Counted from the stretch's first letter, positions 9,355 to 19,388 are shown. The stretch is 64,000 nucleotides of DNA from Paenibacillus alba (GCF_013204855.1 NZ_JABMKZ010000005.1:305204-369203); one strand, 5' to 3'. The notes: generated from the letters alone by a model not told the origin. Made by a program: numbers and translations.

Positions 9355-12300
9355 TTGAAATTGAAAATGAAAAGTTTTAAAAAGTTTTTTTCAGTGTTAT
9401 TAGTAGTTATTATGATAGCTTCTGTACCTGTCAGTGCAATGGCGGAAGTATTACCTAACAATACGAATTTCAATAATAGTAATGCACAGGTAACCAATCC
9501 TGCACCTATCATTGATTTGGATATGGAATCACTGACGAATGGAAAGGTTATTAATAAGGCGGACAATAAGTCTTTTGATGTAAAAGGTACTACAACAGCC
9601 CTAGAGAGTGGACCTGAAAAATTCGGGAAAGCTTTAAGGTTGGATGGAACAACGAACTATATAAACATGGGCAAAGAATATCAAGTAACAAACGAAGCCA
9701 CTATAGCCGCATGGGTAAAAATGGATACAAATCCAAACGGTCTTTCAAAAATAGTATCCAGGGCTAGAACAACGGTTCAGGCGGATAGTGAAATCGCATT
9801 ATATATCAGAAAACCTGGAGGTATGTTGGAAAGCGGCATAGCAACCTTGCTAAAAGCTGATGCAACAGATACCATTGCAACAGGAGTATGGAGACATGTA
9901 GCAGTAACTGCGAATAAAGATTACCAAATTATGTATATTGATGGTGTAGAGGTCAAGAGGGCAGCCGTAAGTAGTTTTGATAAAACATGGACGACCACCG
10001 ATTTGTTAATTGGGACAGGCTGGAATAAAACGGCAACGGCTCCGTTTGCTGATCATTTTTTAAAAGGGCTATTAGATGAAGTAAAGGTTTATAACGTTGC
10101 ACTATCAGATAAACAAATAGCAGCTCTTGCAGGCAAACCGCAAAGCAGTGATATGGGTTACTGGGTAATAAATCCTGTAACCATTCCTTCAGAAATTAAA
10201 GCAGTAGGTAACAATGTCGTTATGACAAATGGATTAGTAGAAAGAGTGTTTTCATTAAACAATAACTTTATGACAAGTCAGTATCTGAATAAGTTTACGG
10301 GTATAAGTCTGCTTGATCAACAGAAATTGCAGGCTGATGCATGGGTTACTCTTGATGGTAAGAAATTTAATATTGGTGGGATAGGTGAAACAGCTTCCAC
10401 TTTTAAATATGACAGTCATATGGTTGAAAACAGTACCGAAAAGATTTTTGATTGGACATATAATCCTAAAATATCAGACCCTAGTATGAAGGATTTGCCA
10501 TGGCCGGCAAAGGGAAAGGCACTCATCATTAAGTACGTTGCCAATGCCAATTTTGAAAATAAATACAAAGGCATGTCTGTCCAGGTCAGATATGAAATAT
10601 ATGATGGTATCCCTGTTATAAGTAAAAAAGTAACAGTAACAAATAACGGTGAAGAAGATGTTGAAGTCACTCAAATAACTGTAGAAGCATTACCGATGCT
10701 GAAGCAAAATAAAGAAATGCTCTATGTAGAATCAGAGTTTAATGCTGGGAATGAAAATCATTCAAGAAATAACGGAAGGCAGAATACGATTCAATATACC
10801 AATTTGAACGATACATCTGTTTTGATGACCAGTCAATATGGAACATCTAAATATCCTGCCTTCCAAACAAAGTATAGCTTAGCTAAAGGAAAAACTTTTA
10901 ATGGGTATAAAATGTATGAGTTATTCCATAGTGTTGATTACTACGAATGGAAGACAATGGAAGTTAAAAAGATGTACAGAATTTTATTTCCGCAAATAGG
11001 GGATAACCCGACTATTTTCCACTTGATTTCAAATAAAGCAGAGGTAATAAAAAAGGAGATTGATAAAGCTTCCGCTGTAGGTTTTGATATGATATTGTCA
11101 TCATTTGGTTCAGGAGTAAATATTGAGAATGTTAGTGAAACAAATATCAAATATTATAAAGATATCTATGATTATGCAAAACAAAAAGATATTATGATGG
11201 GCGCCTATGTTGTGATGTCTCCAAGAAAAGATCAACCGGAAAACGAGCAATATCAAGGTGCTTGGGGTACGATGAGAGATATGACATCACCAACGGCTGA
11301 GAGATGGTATGCTAATGTCCTAAAGTTTATTGATCAAACTGGATTAAAGGCCATCGAAATTGATGGCGTATATCCCAATGATAGTAATGGAGAGCGAACA
11401 GGTTCAATTGTAAAACAGTGGGAAAGGGCGATTAAGAAATTCAATCAAGATCTTAGGGCAAGAAACATGTATATCAATGAACCTGATTGGGGTTTCTTAA
11501 CCGGCGCAAGTAAAGCAGTAATGGGATATGAAGAAATTGCCTTTAGCCAGCCAAGATTAGAGCAACTAATATATGGTAGAATGGTTGCATATAATGGAAC
11601 ATTTCAGAAAACACCATCGATGGGATGGACGCTTGTACCATTCTCTCAATATCATGCTGGTGGCGATGATGCTATATTTATGCCTTCTGATAAAAAGATT
11701 AAAGACTATGACTACAGTATTGCACTTAACTTCATGAGCGGTATTGCAGGATCATTTAGAGGTCTATCACTGTATGATAGTGATACGTCAAAAAATGTAA
11801 TGTCCTATTGGGCAAGTTTCTTCAACAAATATAAAGAAATATTAAATGGAGACGTCGTTCATATCGCACCTCCTAGATTTAAAGAGGGAAGCAATAATCA
11901 ACTGACAGAGGATATTGATGGTATTATCCATACGAGTGCACAATCGGAGCAAAAAGGTATGGTTGTGCTTTACAATCAAACAGGGAAAAAGGTAACCAAG
12001 AAGGTTAAAGTCCCATTGTATTATACAGGTCTGACTGATAGAAAAATGCCGCCAGCACCTGTGAAAGGTTCGCACGTTCAAGTGATGCCTAAATATGGAG
12101 CTTATCCGCCTGTGGATTACTACCATCCAGCAGAACCTAACATTATTTATACAGAAGGAGTACCTACTAATAGAACAGCAGTAGTAAGTCAAGGTGATAT
12201 CAATGGTAAGGAATATAAGATTGACTCAAATGGAGATATAGAGATTGAAGTTGTAATGGAGCCAAATAGCTATGCATGGTACACCGTATACGATCCAAAT

Positions 12301-13539
12301 CAAGTGCCCCAAAATATGGCTGTTGAGATTCAAGCTCCTAAAAATGTAAAGGTTGATTCTAGAGGTGAAAACCAAATTACGATTTCTTGGGATGCGGTAA
12401 GTGTTAATGGCACTAAGGTCAAAGACTACAATGTATATAAAAATGGCGTATACGTTGACAAAGTATTTGAAACCAAATTTTTAGACACAAATGTAGCTGA
12501 AGGCAGTGAATACTCATATGAAATTGTACCCGTGTACAACACTGTGTATGGGAAAAAGAGTTTACCGCTATTTGTATCAACAGAAAAAGATAGTTTTTCT
12601 CCAGAAATAGAAGCTGTTAAGGCAAATTCAGACTATACGCTGGATGTTGTTTTCAATGAAAAAGTTTTAAGAAGTACCGCGGAAATGATATCAAATTATA
12701 CTATTCAGAATAATAGTATATCAGCCGCTAAGCTAAGTATTGATGGAAAATCAGTTGCTTTAACAGTATCAAACAAGATTGTACCGTTTATTGAGCATGA
12801 AATAGTAGTAAATAATATTAAGGATATTTCGGCTAACGCGAATATGATAGCAGCCAATAGTAAGAAAGTGTTTAAGTATGGATATTTGAGAAACTTTGCT
12901 TTTGACGAACAATCAGGTAAGATTGCGATCGATAATATCCATCGCACAGATGAAACAAACGGAACAATTTCGGGGGATTTCCCGGCAAGACTTAATGGCG
13001 TTAAAGATAAAGCTCTAGTCTTTGATGGCACGCAAACTTATGTAGATATTGCAAGTGTTGTTGACAAAAGGGAGACATTCTCCATTGATGGTTGGTTTAA
13101 TCCGGATGATATTACAAAGGAGCAAACCATTATAGGTCAGCAGCAAGATTCTTACTCTACGTATCGTTGGAATCTATATATTGACGTAGATGGCAAGTTG
13201 AAATATTTAATAAGCGATGACTCAGGAGAAAATACTTTAGTGTTGGAAAGCGGTAGTCACAAGGTGAAATCTGACAAATGGAATCACTTTGCGCTAGTTC
13301 GGGAAGCAAACGTATTTAAGCTCTACTTGAATGGTGTACTGGTTGATAATGAAAGTAAGCCAGGCATTGTTCAAACAGATAATTACAATGCTATGTTTGT
13401 AGGAGCTTATAAAAATGCCGCGGGTGGAGAACCAACCAGACTGTTCAAAGGACTGATGGATGAGGTAACCTTTTATAATGTACCTGTTTCAAATGAATTT
13501 GTAGTTGAAAGATTTAATAGGTATTCAGGGCTACAATAA
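9355..13539 (+). CDS. Secreted LamG-flanked putative glycoside hydrolase
   Basis: A 1394-aa exported protein. A signal peptide covers about 1-30. An N-terminal LamG/concanavalin domain (about 40-260) leads into a beta-sandwich plus (beta/alpha)8-like region (about 265-960). That region includes GLKAIEIDGVYPND, which resembles a clan GH-D catalytic strand of the GH27/GH36 type. A fibronectin-III-like domain (about 1000-1085), an SbsA-type Ig-like domain (about 1090-1165) and a second LamG domain (about 1175-1394) follow. The exact GH family was not recognised, so the catalytic role is inferred. Coding sequence is visibly more AT-rich than its neighbours, suggesting separate acquisition. AAAGGAGG with a 7-nt spacer supports the TTG start at 9355. 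A cre-like site lies upstream. Confidence 0.7.
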   Translation: MKLKMKSFKKFFSVLLVVIMIASVPVSAMAEVLPNNTNFNNSNAQVTNPAPIIDLDMESLTNGKVINKADNKSFDVKGTTTALESGPEKFGKALRLDGTTNYINMGKEYQVTNEATIAAWVKMDTNPNGLSKIVSRARTTVQADSEIALYIRKPGGMLESGIATLLKADATDTIATGVWRHVAVTANKDYQIMYIDGVEVKRAAVSSFDKTWTTTDLLIGTGWNKTATAPFADHFLKGLLDEVKVYNVALSDKQIAALAGKPQSSDMGYWVINPVTIPSEIKAVGNNVVMTNGLVERVFSLNNNFMTSQYLNKFTGISLLDQQKLQADAWVTLDGKKFNIGGIGETASTFKYDSHMVENSTEKIFDWTYNPKISDPSMKDLPWPAKGKALIIKYVANANFENKYKGMSVQVRYEIYDGIPVISKKVTVTNNGEEDVEVTQITVEALPMLKQNKEMLYVESEFNAGNENHSRNNGRQNTIQYTNLNDTSVLMTSQYGTSKYPAFQTKYSLAKGKTFNGYKMYELFHSVDYYEWKTMEVKKMYRILFPQIGDNPTIFHLISNKAEVIKKEIDKASAVGFDMILSSFGSGVNIENVSETNIKYYKDIYDYAKQKDIMMGAYVVMSPRKDQPENEQYQGAWGTMRDMTSPTAERWYANVLKFIDQTGLKAIEIDGVYPNDSNGERTGSIVKQWERAIKKFNQDLRARNMYINEPDWGFLTGASKAVMGYEEIAFSQPRLEQLIYGRMVAYNGTFQKTPSMGWTLVPFSQYHAGGDDAIFMPSDKKIKDYDYSIALNFMSGIAGSFRGLSLYDSDTSKNVMSYWASFFNKYKEILNGDVVHIAPPRFKEGSNNQLTEDIDGIIHTSAQSEQKGMVVLYNQTGKKVTKKVKVPLYYTGLTDRKMPPAPVKGSHVQVMPKYGAYPPVDYYHPAEPNIIYTEGVPTNRTAVVSQGDINGKEYKIDSNGDIEIEVVMEPNSYAWYTVYDPNQVPQNMAVEIQAPKNVKVDSRGENQITISWDAVSVNGTKVKDYNVYKNGVYVDKVFETKFLDTNVAEGSEYSYEIVPVYNTVYGKKSLPLFVSTEKDSFSPEIEAVKANSDYTLDVVFNEKVLRSTAEMISNYTIQNNSISAAKLSIDGKSVALTVSNKIVPFIEHEIVVNNIKDISANANMIAANSKKVFKYGYLRNFAFDEQSGKIAIDNIHRTDETNGTISGDFPARLNGVKDKALVFDGTQTYVDIASVVDKRETFSIDGWFNPDDITKEQTIIGQQQDSYSTYRWNLYIDVDGKLKYLISDDSGENTLVLESGSHKVKSDKWNHFALVREANVFKLYLNGVLVDNESKPGIVQTDNYNAMFVGAYKNAAGGEPTRLFKGLMDEVTFYNVPVSNEFVVERFNRYSGLQ

Positions 13540-13561
13540 ACTGTACTTGAGTCAATAAAAT

Positions 13562-13611
13562 AATAGGCTTCTCACGAGTTCAAATCGAACTTTGTGAGAA
13601 GCCTATTTTAT
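13562..13611 (+). terminator. Rho-independent terminator
   Basis: A long stem of AATAGGCTTCTCAC pairing with GTGAGAAGCCTATT, extended by GTTC/GAAC around the loop, with a T-rich tail. It ends the LamG gene. Confidence 0.85.
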
Positions 13612-13632
13612 TAACGGATAGCTATTATTTAA

Positions 13633-13646
13633 TGAAAGCGCTTACT
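13633..13646 (+). promoter_or_regulatory. Orphan cre site
   Basis: TGAAAGCGCTTACT matches the cre consensus except for the final base. No intact gene follows, only receiver-domain and lectin remnants. It probably belonged to a deleted sugar-regulated operon. Confidence 0.6.
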
Positions 13647-13678
13647 AATATGGTTGACAATAGTAACGAAGCATACGG

Positions 13679-13888
13679 ATGTATCGTTGTAATTCCTGGC
13701 AAATCATTGGCAGGGCTTGCTATGGCGAGGAACTACTTCGCAGCATGGTATGCGAGCATAAACCGCATGTGGCCATTATTGATATCGATACGCCAGGTAT
13801 GAATGGCTTGCAAGATTATCAAGTTTGCAAGGATATTTCTCTGGATACACAATGGATCATATTAACCGAATTCACGGATTTTCATGAA
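13679..13888 (+). pseudogene. Response-regulator receiver domain fragment
   Basis: The frame reads WQIIGRACYGEELLRSMV, then HKPHVAIIDIDTPGMNGLQ and WIILTEFTDF. This corresponds to the middle of a YesN/AraC-type receiver domain, including the DIDTPGMNG phosphoacceptor loop. The N-terminal beta-1/acidic pocket and the output domain are missing. Sequence after about 13885 belongs to a different remnant in another frame. It is a decayed relic of a two-component regulator, of the kind that often controls Paenibacillus carbohydrate operons. Confidence 0.7.
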
Positions 13889-14015
13889 CCGACAAAGCGG
13901 CAAGGCGTTGGAGTTGCCAGGGTCCAATACAGCGGCGGGTTCGCAAATCGATCAATGGACTTATAACGACATCAACAATCATCAATTATTTAAATTGACA
14001 GTGGTTGCACCGTAA
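13884..14015 (+). pseudogene. Ricin-type lectin (CBM13) fragment
   Basis: One frame reads MNRQSGKALELPGSNTAAG, then SQIDQWTYNDINNHQLFKL and a stop. This matches the CBM13 pattern of an NxxSGKxL strand, GS(T)xxG, and QWxYNxxNNQxxxL. It would be the last repeat of a secreted GH whose upstream part is gone. It abuts the receiver fragment in a different frame, so the deletion joined two unrelated genes. Confidence 0.7.
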
Positions 14016-14053
14016 GCGAGACAGCTTCCATAATTCCGAGTACTGGATGGTGA

Positions 14054-14944
14054 TTACCCCTTTGGAACGTTCCTATAAGCACTAGGTGAAGAACCGGTTA
14101 TTTTCTTAAACAATCTAGAGAAATAATAGGGGTCAGAGATACCTAATCTCGCGGCAATTTCCTTGATCGATAAACCGGTCAGACTGAGCATTTGGGATGC
14201 CCTTTGAATTTTTAATCGCAAAAAATAGTCAATTGGCGGGAAGCCTGTTTCTTCCTTAAATAACAAAATTAAATGCTGTTTAGACAAGCCGGTGTGCTTG
14301 GCCAATTCAGGGAGCTTCATAGAATCCTCCAAACGATCATTCATGTATCGGATGGCGAGTTCTAGATATTGCTCCCTTTTTTTGTCCTTAGCTGTGCCTC
14401 CAGCACTGATGCCGATACTGCTGATCAGCTGGCGCATGGACTGAGATACGTGCGTATGGATAGGCAGCGAATAGGTTTTGTCGGATAGAAGGACAAAGCA
14501 TTTATCAAAAACATCCTTGAACTCGGACATCGCACCGATGGGGAGATGAACGGGTCCTGTATCCATTCCATACATCTGTATAAAGGCATCTGCATGGTCA
14601 CCCTGCAGATGAAACCAGTAAATACTCCATGGTGCATGGGCAGATGCGCCATAGCGATGCGGCGTTCTGGCAGGAATGACAGCAAGATGATTTTGGGTTA
14701 AAACGATGGATTTGTTCGGATTGATTTCGATCCAGCCTTCCCCGTCCGAGCAAAAGATGAAGATATAGGAGCTGCTGCCTTCGCTGCGTTCTCGATAATG
14801 GTGACGTGCATGTGGGAAAAATCCAATATCACTGACGAATAAATCTCGCGTCAGCTCTGAGCGGGAGAGTTCCGCCTGCATATACTCAGGAACAATAAAC
14901 AATTTCTCAGCTTCAAAGCCTTCCGGCTTACTCGTTATGTCCAA
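14054..14944 (-). CDS. AraC-family transcriptional regulator with cupin sensor
   Basis: A 296-aa transcription factor. The N-terminal AraC-type cupin domain (about 20-165) probably binds a sugar. A C-terminal double helix-turn-helix (about 195-292) contains LPELAKHTGLSKQHLILLF and IKEIAARLGISDPYYFSRLF, the standard second-helix signature. The TTG start is chosen because GGAGG lies 8 nt upstream; the ATG in between is too close. It is divergent from the DUF5107-TPR gene with about 115 bp between them, so that pair is the likely target. A consensus promoter is visible upstream. Confidence 0.9.
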   Translation of the reverse strand: MDITSKPEGFEAEKLFIVPEYMQAELSRSELTRDLFVSDIGFFPHARHHYRERSEGSSSYIFIFCSDGEGWIEINPNKSIVLTQNHLAVIPARTPHRYGASAHAPWSIYWFHLQGDHADAFIQMYGMDTGPVHLPIGAMSEFKDVFDKCFVLLSDKTYSLPIHTHVSQSMRQLISSIGISAGGTAKDKKREQYLELAIRYMNDRLEDSMKLPELAKHTGLSKQHLILLFKEETGFPPIDYFLRLKIQRASQMLSLTGLSIKEIAARLGISDPYYFSRLFKKITGSSPSAYRNVPKG

Positions 14945-14972
14945 TTTGCATACCTCCAGTATAAATAAGAAT

Positions 14973-15001
14973 ATAATCCATTAGATTAAGCATTTTGTCA
15001 A
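14973..15001 (-). promoter_or_regulatory. Sigma-A-type promoter of the AraC gene
   Basis: On the minus strand, TTGACA (plus 14996-15001) is separated by 17 bp from GATTAT (plus 14973-14978), 28 bp upstream of the start codon. Confidence 0.55.
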
Positions 15002-15060
15002 TTGGCGATCGCTATCCTCTCGAGGTAAAGTAGAGATAATCAAACAAGGGAGTGATGGTA

Positions 15061-18000
15061 GTGAGTCAGAAAGTTCGTATATGGGAGGAATCAGCATCAA
15101 TTCCGACTTATGCAGTTGGGGAGCCGGATCGCAATCCAATGTTCCTAGAGAAGCGTGTTTATCAAGGAAGCTCAGGCAAGGTGTATCCACATCCGGTCGT
15201 AGATAAAATTGAAGATGAGAAGAAACTTCAGTCCTATCAAATGGTCATATTGGAAAACGACTATATTCGCATCGAGATCATGCCCGAGCTTGGCGGACGG
15301 ATTTACCGAGCGTTGGACAAAACGAATGACTATGACTTCGTTTATTACAATCGAGTTATTAAACCAGCACTGGTTGGCTTAGCGGGTCCATGGATTTCCG
15401 GCGGCATCGAATTCAACTGGCCGCAGCATCACCGTCCGAATACGTATGGTCAAGTGGAATACAAACTAACCGAAAACGAAGATGGAAGCGCCACGGTATG
15501 GGTGAGTGAGATCGATCGCATGTATGGGACGAAAGTAACTGCAGGCTTCACCCTATATCCAGGCAAAGCCTATCTGGAAATTTCTGCACAGTTGTATAAC
15601 CGGACACCGGAACCGCAAACCTTCCTATGGTGGGCGAACCCTGCTGTTGCAGTTAACGATCATACGCAATCCGTATTTCCGCCAGATGTAACGGCGGTCT
15701 TCGACCATGGGAAACGCGACGTCTCCAGATTTCCAATCGCGACAGGAACGTATTACAAGATGGATTATTCGGCTGGCGTTGATATCTCACGGTACAAAAA
15801 TATTCCCGTTCCTACTTCGTATATGGCCTATAAATCCGATTATAACTTCGTAGGAGGCTATGATCACGGCGTTCAGGCAGGTTTGCTGCACGTGGCGAAT
15901 CATCATGTATCGCCAGGCAAGAAACAGTGGACTTGGGGGAATGGCGAATTCGGTCAGGCATGGGATCGCAATTTGACAGATGAAGATGGACCTTACATTG
16001 AGCTCATGACCGGTGTGTACACGGACAATCAACCGGATTTCACGTGGCTGCAGCCGTATGAGGAGAAATCGTTCAAACAGTATTTCATGCCATACAAAAA
16101 TATCGGCGTTGTGAAAAATGCTTCCATTGATGCTGCCGTCAACTTAGAAGTGGATGAGAAGACGCGCGAAGCGGTTGTGTTAGCGTATGCAACCTCTGTA
16201 TTCGAGAACGCTGTTGTGGAGCTAACAGGCCGAAGCCGCACGTATGTGAAGGAAGTCGCTCTATTGTCGCCTACACAAACGTTCAAGTCTGTCATCACGC
16301 TTGATGATAACGATCAGCCACATGACCTGAAGCTGACTGTTCGGGATGAGAGTGGTACCTTACTCATTGCCTATCAACCTGCGAAGCCGTCCATCGAGCA
16401 AGTACCAGATGCAGCTAAGCCGCTGCTTGCCCCGACAGAGCTGAAAACGAATGAGCAGCTGTATCTGGCCGGTCTGCATTTAGAGCAGTACCGTCATGCT
16501 ACGTTCGAACCTGAAGATTACTACTTAGAAGGCTTGCAACGCGACCCAAGCGATAGCCGCATGAACGTGGCATACGGTACGCTCCTGCTGCGTCGTGGGT
16601 TGTATACCCAAGCGGAAAGCCACTTCCGGACTGCTGTGAAATCACTAACATGGCGTAATCCGAACCCTTATGACAGTGAAGCGTTCTATCAATTAGGGGT
16701 TGCGCTTAAAGCTCAAGGACGTTTGGAAGAAGCGTTTGCAGCGCTCTACAAATCTACATGGTCCGCGGCTTGGCAAGATGCTGGCTTCTTCACACTGGCA
16801 CAAATCGCTTGCGATAAGGAGGCTTTCCGAGAAGCATTTGAACTCGTCGAGCGCTCGCTTATTCGCAATGCTCGCAACTACAAAGCACGTCACCTGAAAG
16901 CCACGCTGCTTCGCAAGTTAGGACGTTTAGAAGAAGCATTCGTCTATTCGCAGGAGACATTGGCACTTGATATCGCTGATTTCGGTTCAGCCAACGAACG
17001 CTACCTTACATTATCACGTCAAGATGAGCAAGCGATTGCCAACGAAGTGAAAGCTGAACTGCTGCGGCTTATGCGTGGGGATGCTCATAATTATCTCCAT
17101 CTAGCTTCTGATTATGCGAATTGCGGCTTGTACGAGGAAGCGATCGACGTGCTTGATCGCATCATCCAAGGTCATGACTCTACTAAAGTGTACCCGATGA
17201 TTCATTACACGCTCAGCTACCTGCATGAGAGATTAGGTCAGTTGGAACTGGCTCGACTTCATCGCAAGTCAGGAAACGTGGCAGCACCCGATTACTGTTT
17301 CCCGAATAGTCTATTCGATTTACACGTATTGTCGAGTATCATTGCGGCCGACGCGAAAGATGATAAAGCACAGTATTATTTGGGTAATTGGTATTACGAT
17401 AAAAGAAGACACGAAGACGCTATCACGCATTGGGAAGCTTCACGCTCTATTCGGGAAGATTTCCCGACTGTACATCGGAATCTGTCACTCGCTTATTATA
17501 ATAAGCGCGGGGACGCAGCATCGGCGCTGATTGCCATGGAACAGGCTTTTGCTTATGGGCCGGATGATGCACGCATTTTCTACGAACTGGATCAATTGTA
17601 TAAAAAGCTCGGTTACACGGCAGAGACACGCTGCGGCAAGCTGGGGGAACATCTAGCTTTGGTAAACAAACGCGATGATCTCTACGTGGAGTACATTACC
17701 CTATTGAATGCGCAAGGTTATCATGAGAAAGCCGTTCAAGCCCTGCACGCACGCAACTTCCACCCATGGGAGGGTGGCGAAGGCAAAGTAACGGGCCAGC
17801 ATGTTTTTGCCCATGTCGAATTGGCCAAGCGAGCTTTGGCTGAAGAACACTTTGAAGAAGCCGTTAGCTTATTGCGACAAGCGCTTATCTATCCGGATAA
17901 TCTAGGTGAAGGCAAGTTGTCTGGCGCGCAAGAAAACAATATCTATTACTATCTCGGACTTGCTCATGCAGGTTTACATGAGTCTGAGCTTGCACAGGAA

Positions 18001-18393
18001 TGTTTCCTGATTGCTTCTCAGGGATTGGAGGAGCCGGCTAGCGCAATGTATTACAATGACCAACCGCCAGATATGATATTTTATCAAGGGATGGCTTGGC
18101 TTGCTCTAGGCAATGAGAAGGAAGCTAAGCGCCGCTTTAATAAGCTGATTGATTATGCGGAGAAGCATCTCTTCGATGTAGTGAAATTTGACTATTTCGC
18201 TGTTTCCTTGCCGGATTTCCTAGTGTTCGAAGATGATTTGAACGTACGTAATGAAGTTCACTGCCGCTACATGATGGGACTCGGGCATCTCGGTTTGGGG
18301 AATATGCAGCTGGCGCAAGAGCAGTTTGATGCAGCACTTCGTCAGGAAGCCAATCATACGGGTGCGCGCATTCATCGAGGCATGAGCTTGTGA
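15061..18393 (+). CDS. DUF5107 domain protein with C-terminal TPR array
   Basis: About 1110 aa with no signal peptide, so cytoplasmic. The N-terminal two-fifths (about 25-330) matches the DUF5107 type: a galactose-mutarotase-like beta sandwich with MPELGGRIYRALDK, GPWISGGIEFNWPQHHRP and WWANPAVAVND. From about 430 to the end it is a long tetratricopeptide array. AAGGGAG lies 8 nt before the GTG at 15061; the earlier in-frame ATG at 15055 is only about 2 nt from it. The stop overlaps the next start (GTGA), which indicates coupled translation with the epimerase-like protein. The biochemical role is unknown; sugar binding is suggested by the fold, and the TPR half may scaffold other enzymes. Confidence 0.85.
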   Translation: MSQKVRIWEESASIPTYAVGEPDRNPMFLEKRVYQGSSGKVYPHPVVDKIEDEKKLQSYQMVILENDYIRIEIMPELGGRIYRALDKTNDYDFVYYNRVIKPALVGLAGPWISGGIEFNWPQHHRPNTYGQVEYKLTENEDGSATVWVSEIDRMYGTKVTAGFTLYPGKAYLEISAQLYNRTPEPQTFLWWANPAVAVNDHTQSVFPPDVTAVFDHGKRDVSRFPIATGTYYKMDYSAGVDISRYKNIPVPTSYMAYKSDYNFVGGYDHGVQAGLLHVANHHVSPGKKQWTWGNGEFGQAWDRNLTDEDGPYIELMTGVYTDNQPDFTWLQPYEEKSFKQYFMPYKNIGVVKNASIDAAVNLEVDEKTREAVVLAYATSVFENAVVELTGRSRTYVKEVALLSPTQTFKSVITLDDNDQPHDLKLTVRDESGTLLIAYQPAKPSIEQVPDAAKPLLAPTELKTNEQLYLAGLHLEQYRHATFEPEDYYLEGLQRDPSDSRMNVAYGTLLLRRGLYTQAESHFRTAVKSLTWRNPNPYDSEAFYQLGVALKAQGRLEEAFAALYKSTWSAAWQDAGFFTLAQIACDKEAFREAFELVERSLIRNARNYKARHLKATLLRKLGRLEEAFVYSQETLALDIADFGSANERYLTLSRQDEQAIANEVKAELLRLMRGDAHNYLHLASDYANCGLYEEAIDVLDRIIQGHDSTKVYPMIHYTLSYLHERLGQLELARLHRKSGNVAAPDYCFPNSLFDLHVLSSIIAADAKDDKAQYYLGNWYYDKRRHEDAITHWEASRSIREDFPTVHRNLSLAYYNKRGDAASALIAMEQAFAYGPDDARIFYELDQLYKKLGYTAETRCGKLGEHLALVNKRDDLYVEYITLLNAQGYHEKAVQALHARNFHPWEGGEGKVTGQHVFAHVELAKRALAEEHFEEAVSLLRQALIYPDNLGEGKLSGAQENNIYYYLGLAHAGLHESELAQECFLIASQGLEEPASAMYYNDQPPDMIFYQGMAWLALGNEKEAKRRFNKLIDYAEKHLFDVVKFDYFAVSLPDFLVFEDDLNVRNEVHCRYMMGLGHLGLGNMQLAQEQFDAALRQEANHTGARIHRGMSL

Positions 18394-19346
18394 AGAACGC
18401 TCCGATGGTTCGTATAACCACGGGAACCTACAAAGGTTTTGATTCTATAACCATGGAAAGCGAACATATCAGCCTAACAACGGTACCTGGTATTGGAGGG
18501 AAATTGGTTTCTATCCTTTACAAGCCTACAGGGAGGGAATGGATGCTGGACTCCGGGCATCGCGCTTTGCGACAGCCGGAATATGGCTCCAGCTTCTCAG
18601 ATTGGGATATGAGCGGATGGGATGAATGTTTTCCGACAATAAATGCTTGTCCGTCTATGATAGATAAAGATATGAGTCTGCCAGATCATGGAGAAGTATG
18701 GGCGATTCCTTGGGATTATACGATGGATCAAAACACGATTTTTTGCTCTGCTCGCAGTCCGCGGCTCCCTTATCAGTTCACGAGACGCGTCTCTTTTCCT
18801 TCATCAGATCGGATAAGAATAGATTATCGTGCTGACAATTTGAGCGACCAGCCTATGCCCTTTTTGTGGGTGCCGCATCCCCAATTCGCAATCACGGAGC
18901 CAACGCGTATTCTTCTTCCAGAAAAAATGGAGAAAATGATGTGTGTGTACGAAGGTCTTACTCTTAAGCGGGAAGAATCGTATACCTGGGATGATGTATC
19001 ACGGCTTGCTCCTGTAGTTACTGGAGATGGCAGAAAGTTCTATTACGAAGGCCAAGTACCTGCGGGTTGGTCTGGTTTATACGGGGAAGAGAGCGGCAAC
19101 TACTTGATCGTGTCTGTTCCTCGTGATAAGGTTCCGTACCTAGGGGTCTGGATGGACGAAGGCAAGTTCAATGATCGGGTTACTTGTGCGTTGGAGCCTA
19201 GTATCGGCTATTATGACTCGCTTGACATGGCAGTGGGGAATGGGACTGCGCGGCGAATACCGGCAAACGCATTCTTTGAATGGTATCTGGAGCTTTCTAT
19301 CGGTGCAGGAGATTGGTGTCATAGAATTAACAAGTTCTCGGAGTGA
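18390..19346 (+). CDS. Aldose-1-epimerase-like (galactose mutarotase fold) protein
   Basis: A 318-aa cytoplasmic protein with a mutarotase-like beta-sandwich. Visible elements are LTTVPGIGGKLVSILYKPTGREWML near the N-terminus, WDMSGWDECFPTI, PDHGEVWAIPW (the His position of epimerases), LWVPHPQFAI and CALEPSIGYYDSL. It starts with GTG inside the stop of the DUF5107 gene (4-nt overlap), so the two probably act in one pathway. Expected activity is interconversion of sugar anomers or binding of a sugar. Individual catalytic residues were not proven. Confidence 0.75.
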   Translation: MKNAPMVRITTGTYKGFDSITMESEHISLTTVPGIGGKLVSILYKPTGREWMLDSGHRALRQPEYGSSFSDWDMSGWDECFPTINACPSMIDKDMSLPDHGEVWAIPWDYTMDQNTIFCSARSPRLPYQFTRRVSFPSSDRIRIDYRADNLSDQPMPFLWVPHPQFAITEPTRILLPEKMEKMMCVYEGLTLKREESYTWDDVSRLAPVVTGDGRKFYYEGQVPAGWSGLYGEESGNYLIVSVPRDKVPYLGVWMDEGKFNDRVTCALEPSIGYYDSLDMAVGNGTARRIPANAFFEWYLELSIGAGDWCHRINKFSE

Positions 19347-19362
19347 GTTGTATTCCTTGTGG

Positions 19363-19388
19363 GAGGCTGTGCGCTAGCACAGCCTTTT
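19363..19388 (+). terminator. Rho-independent terminator
   Basis: GGCTGTGC pairs with GCACAGCC around a GCTA loop, followed by TTTT. It ends the DUF5107-epimerase operon. Confidence 0.8.
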
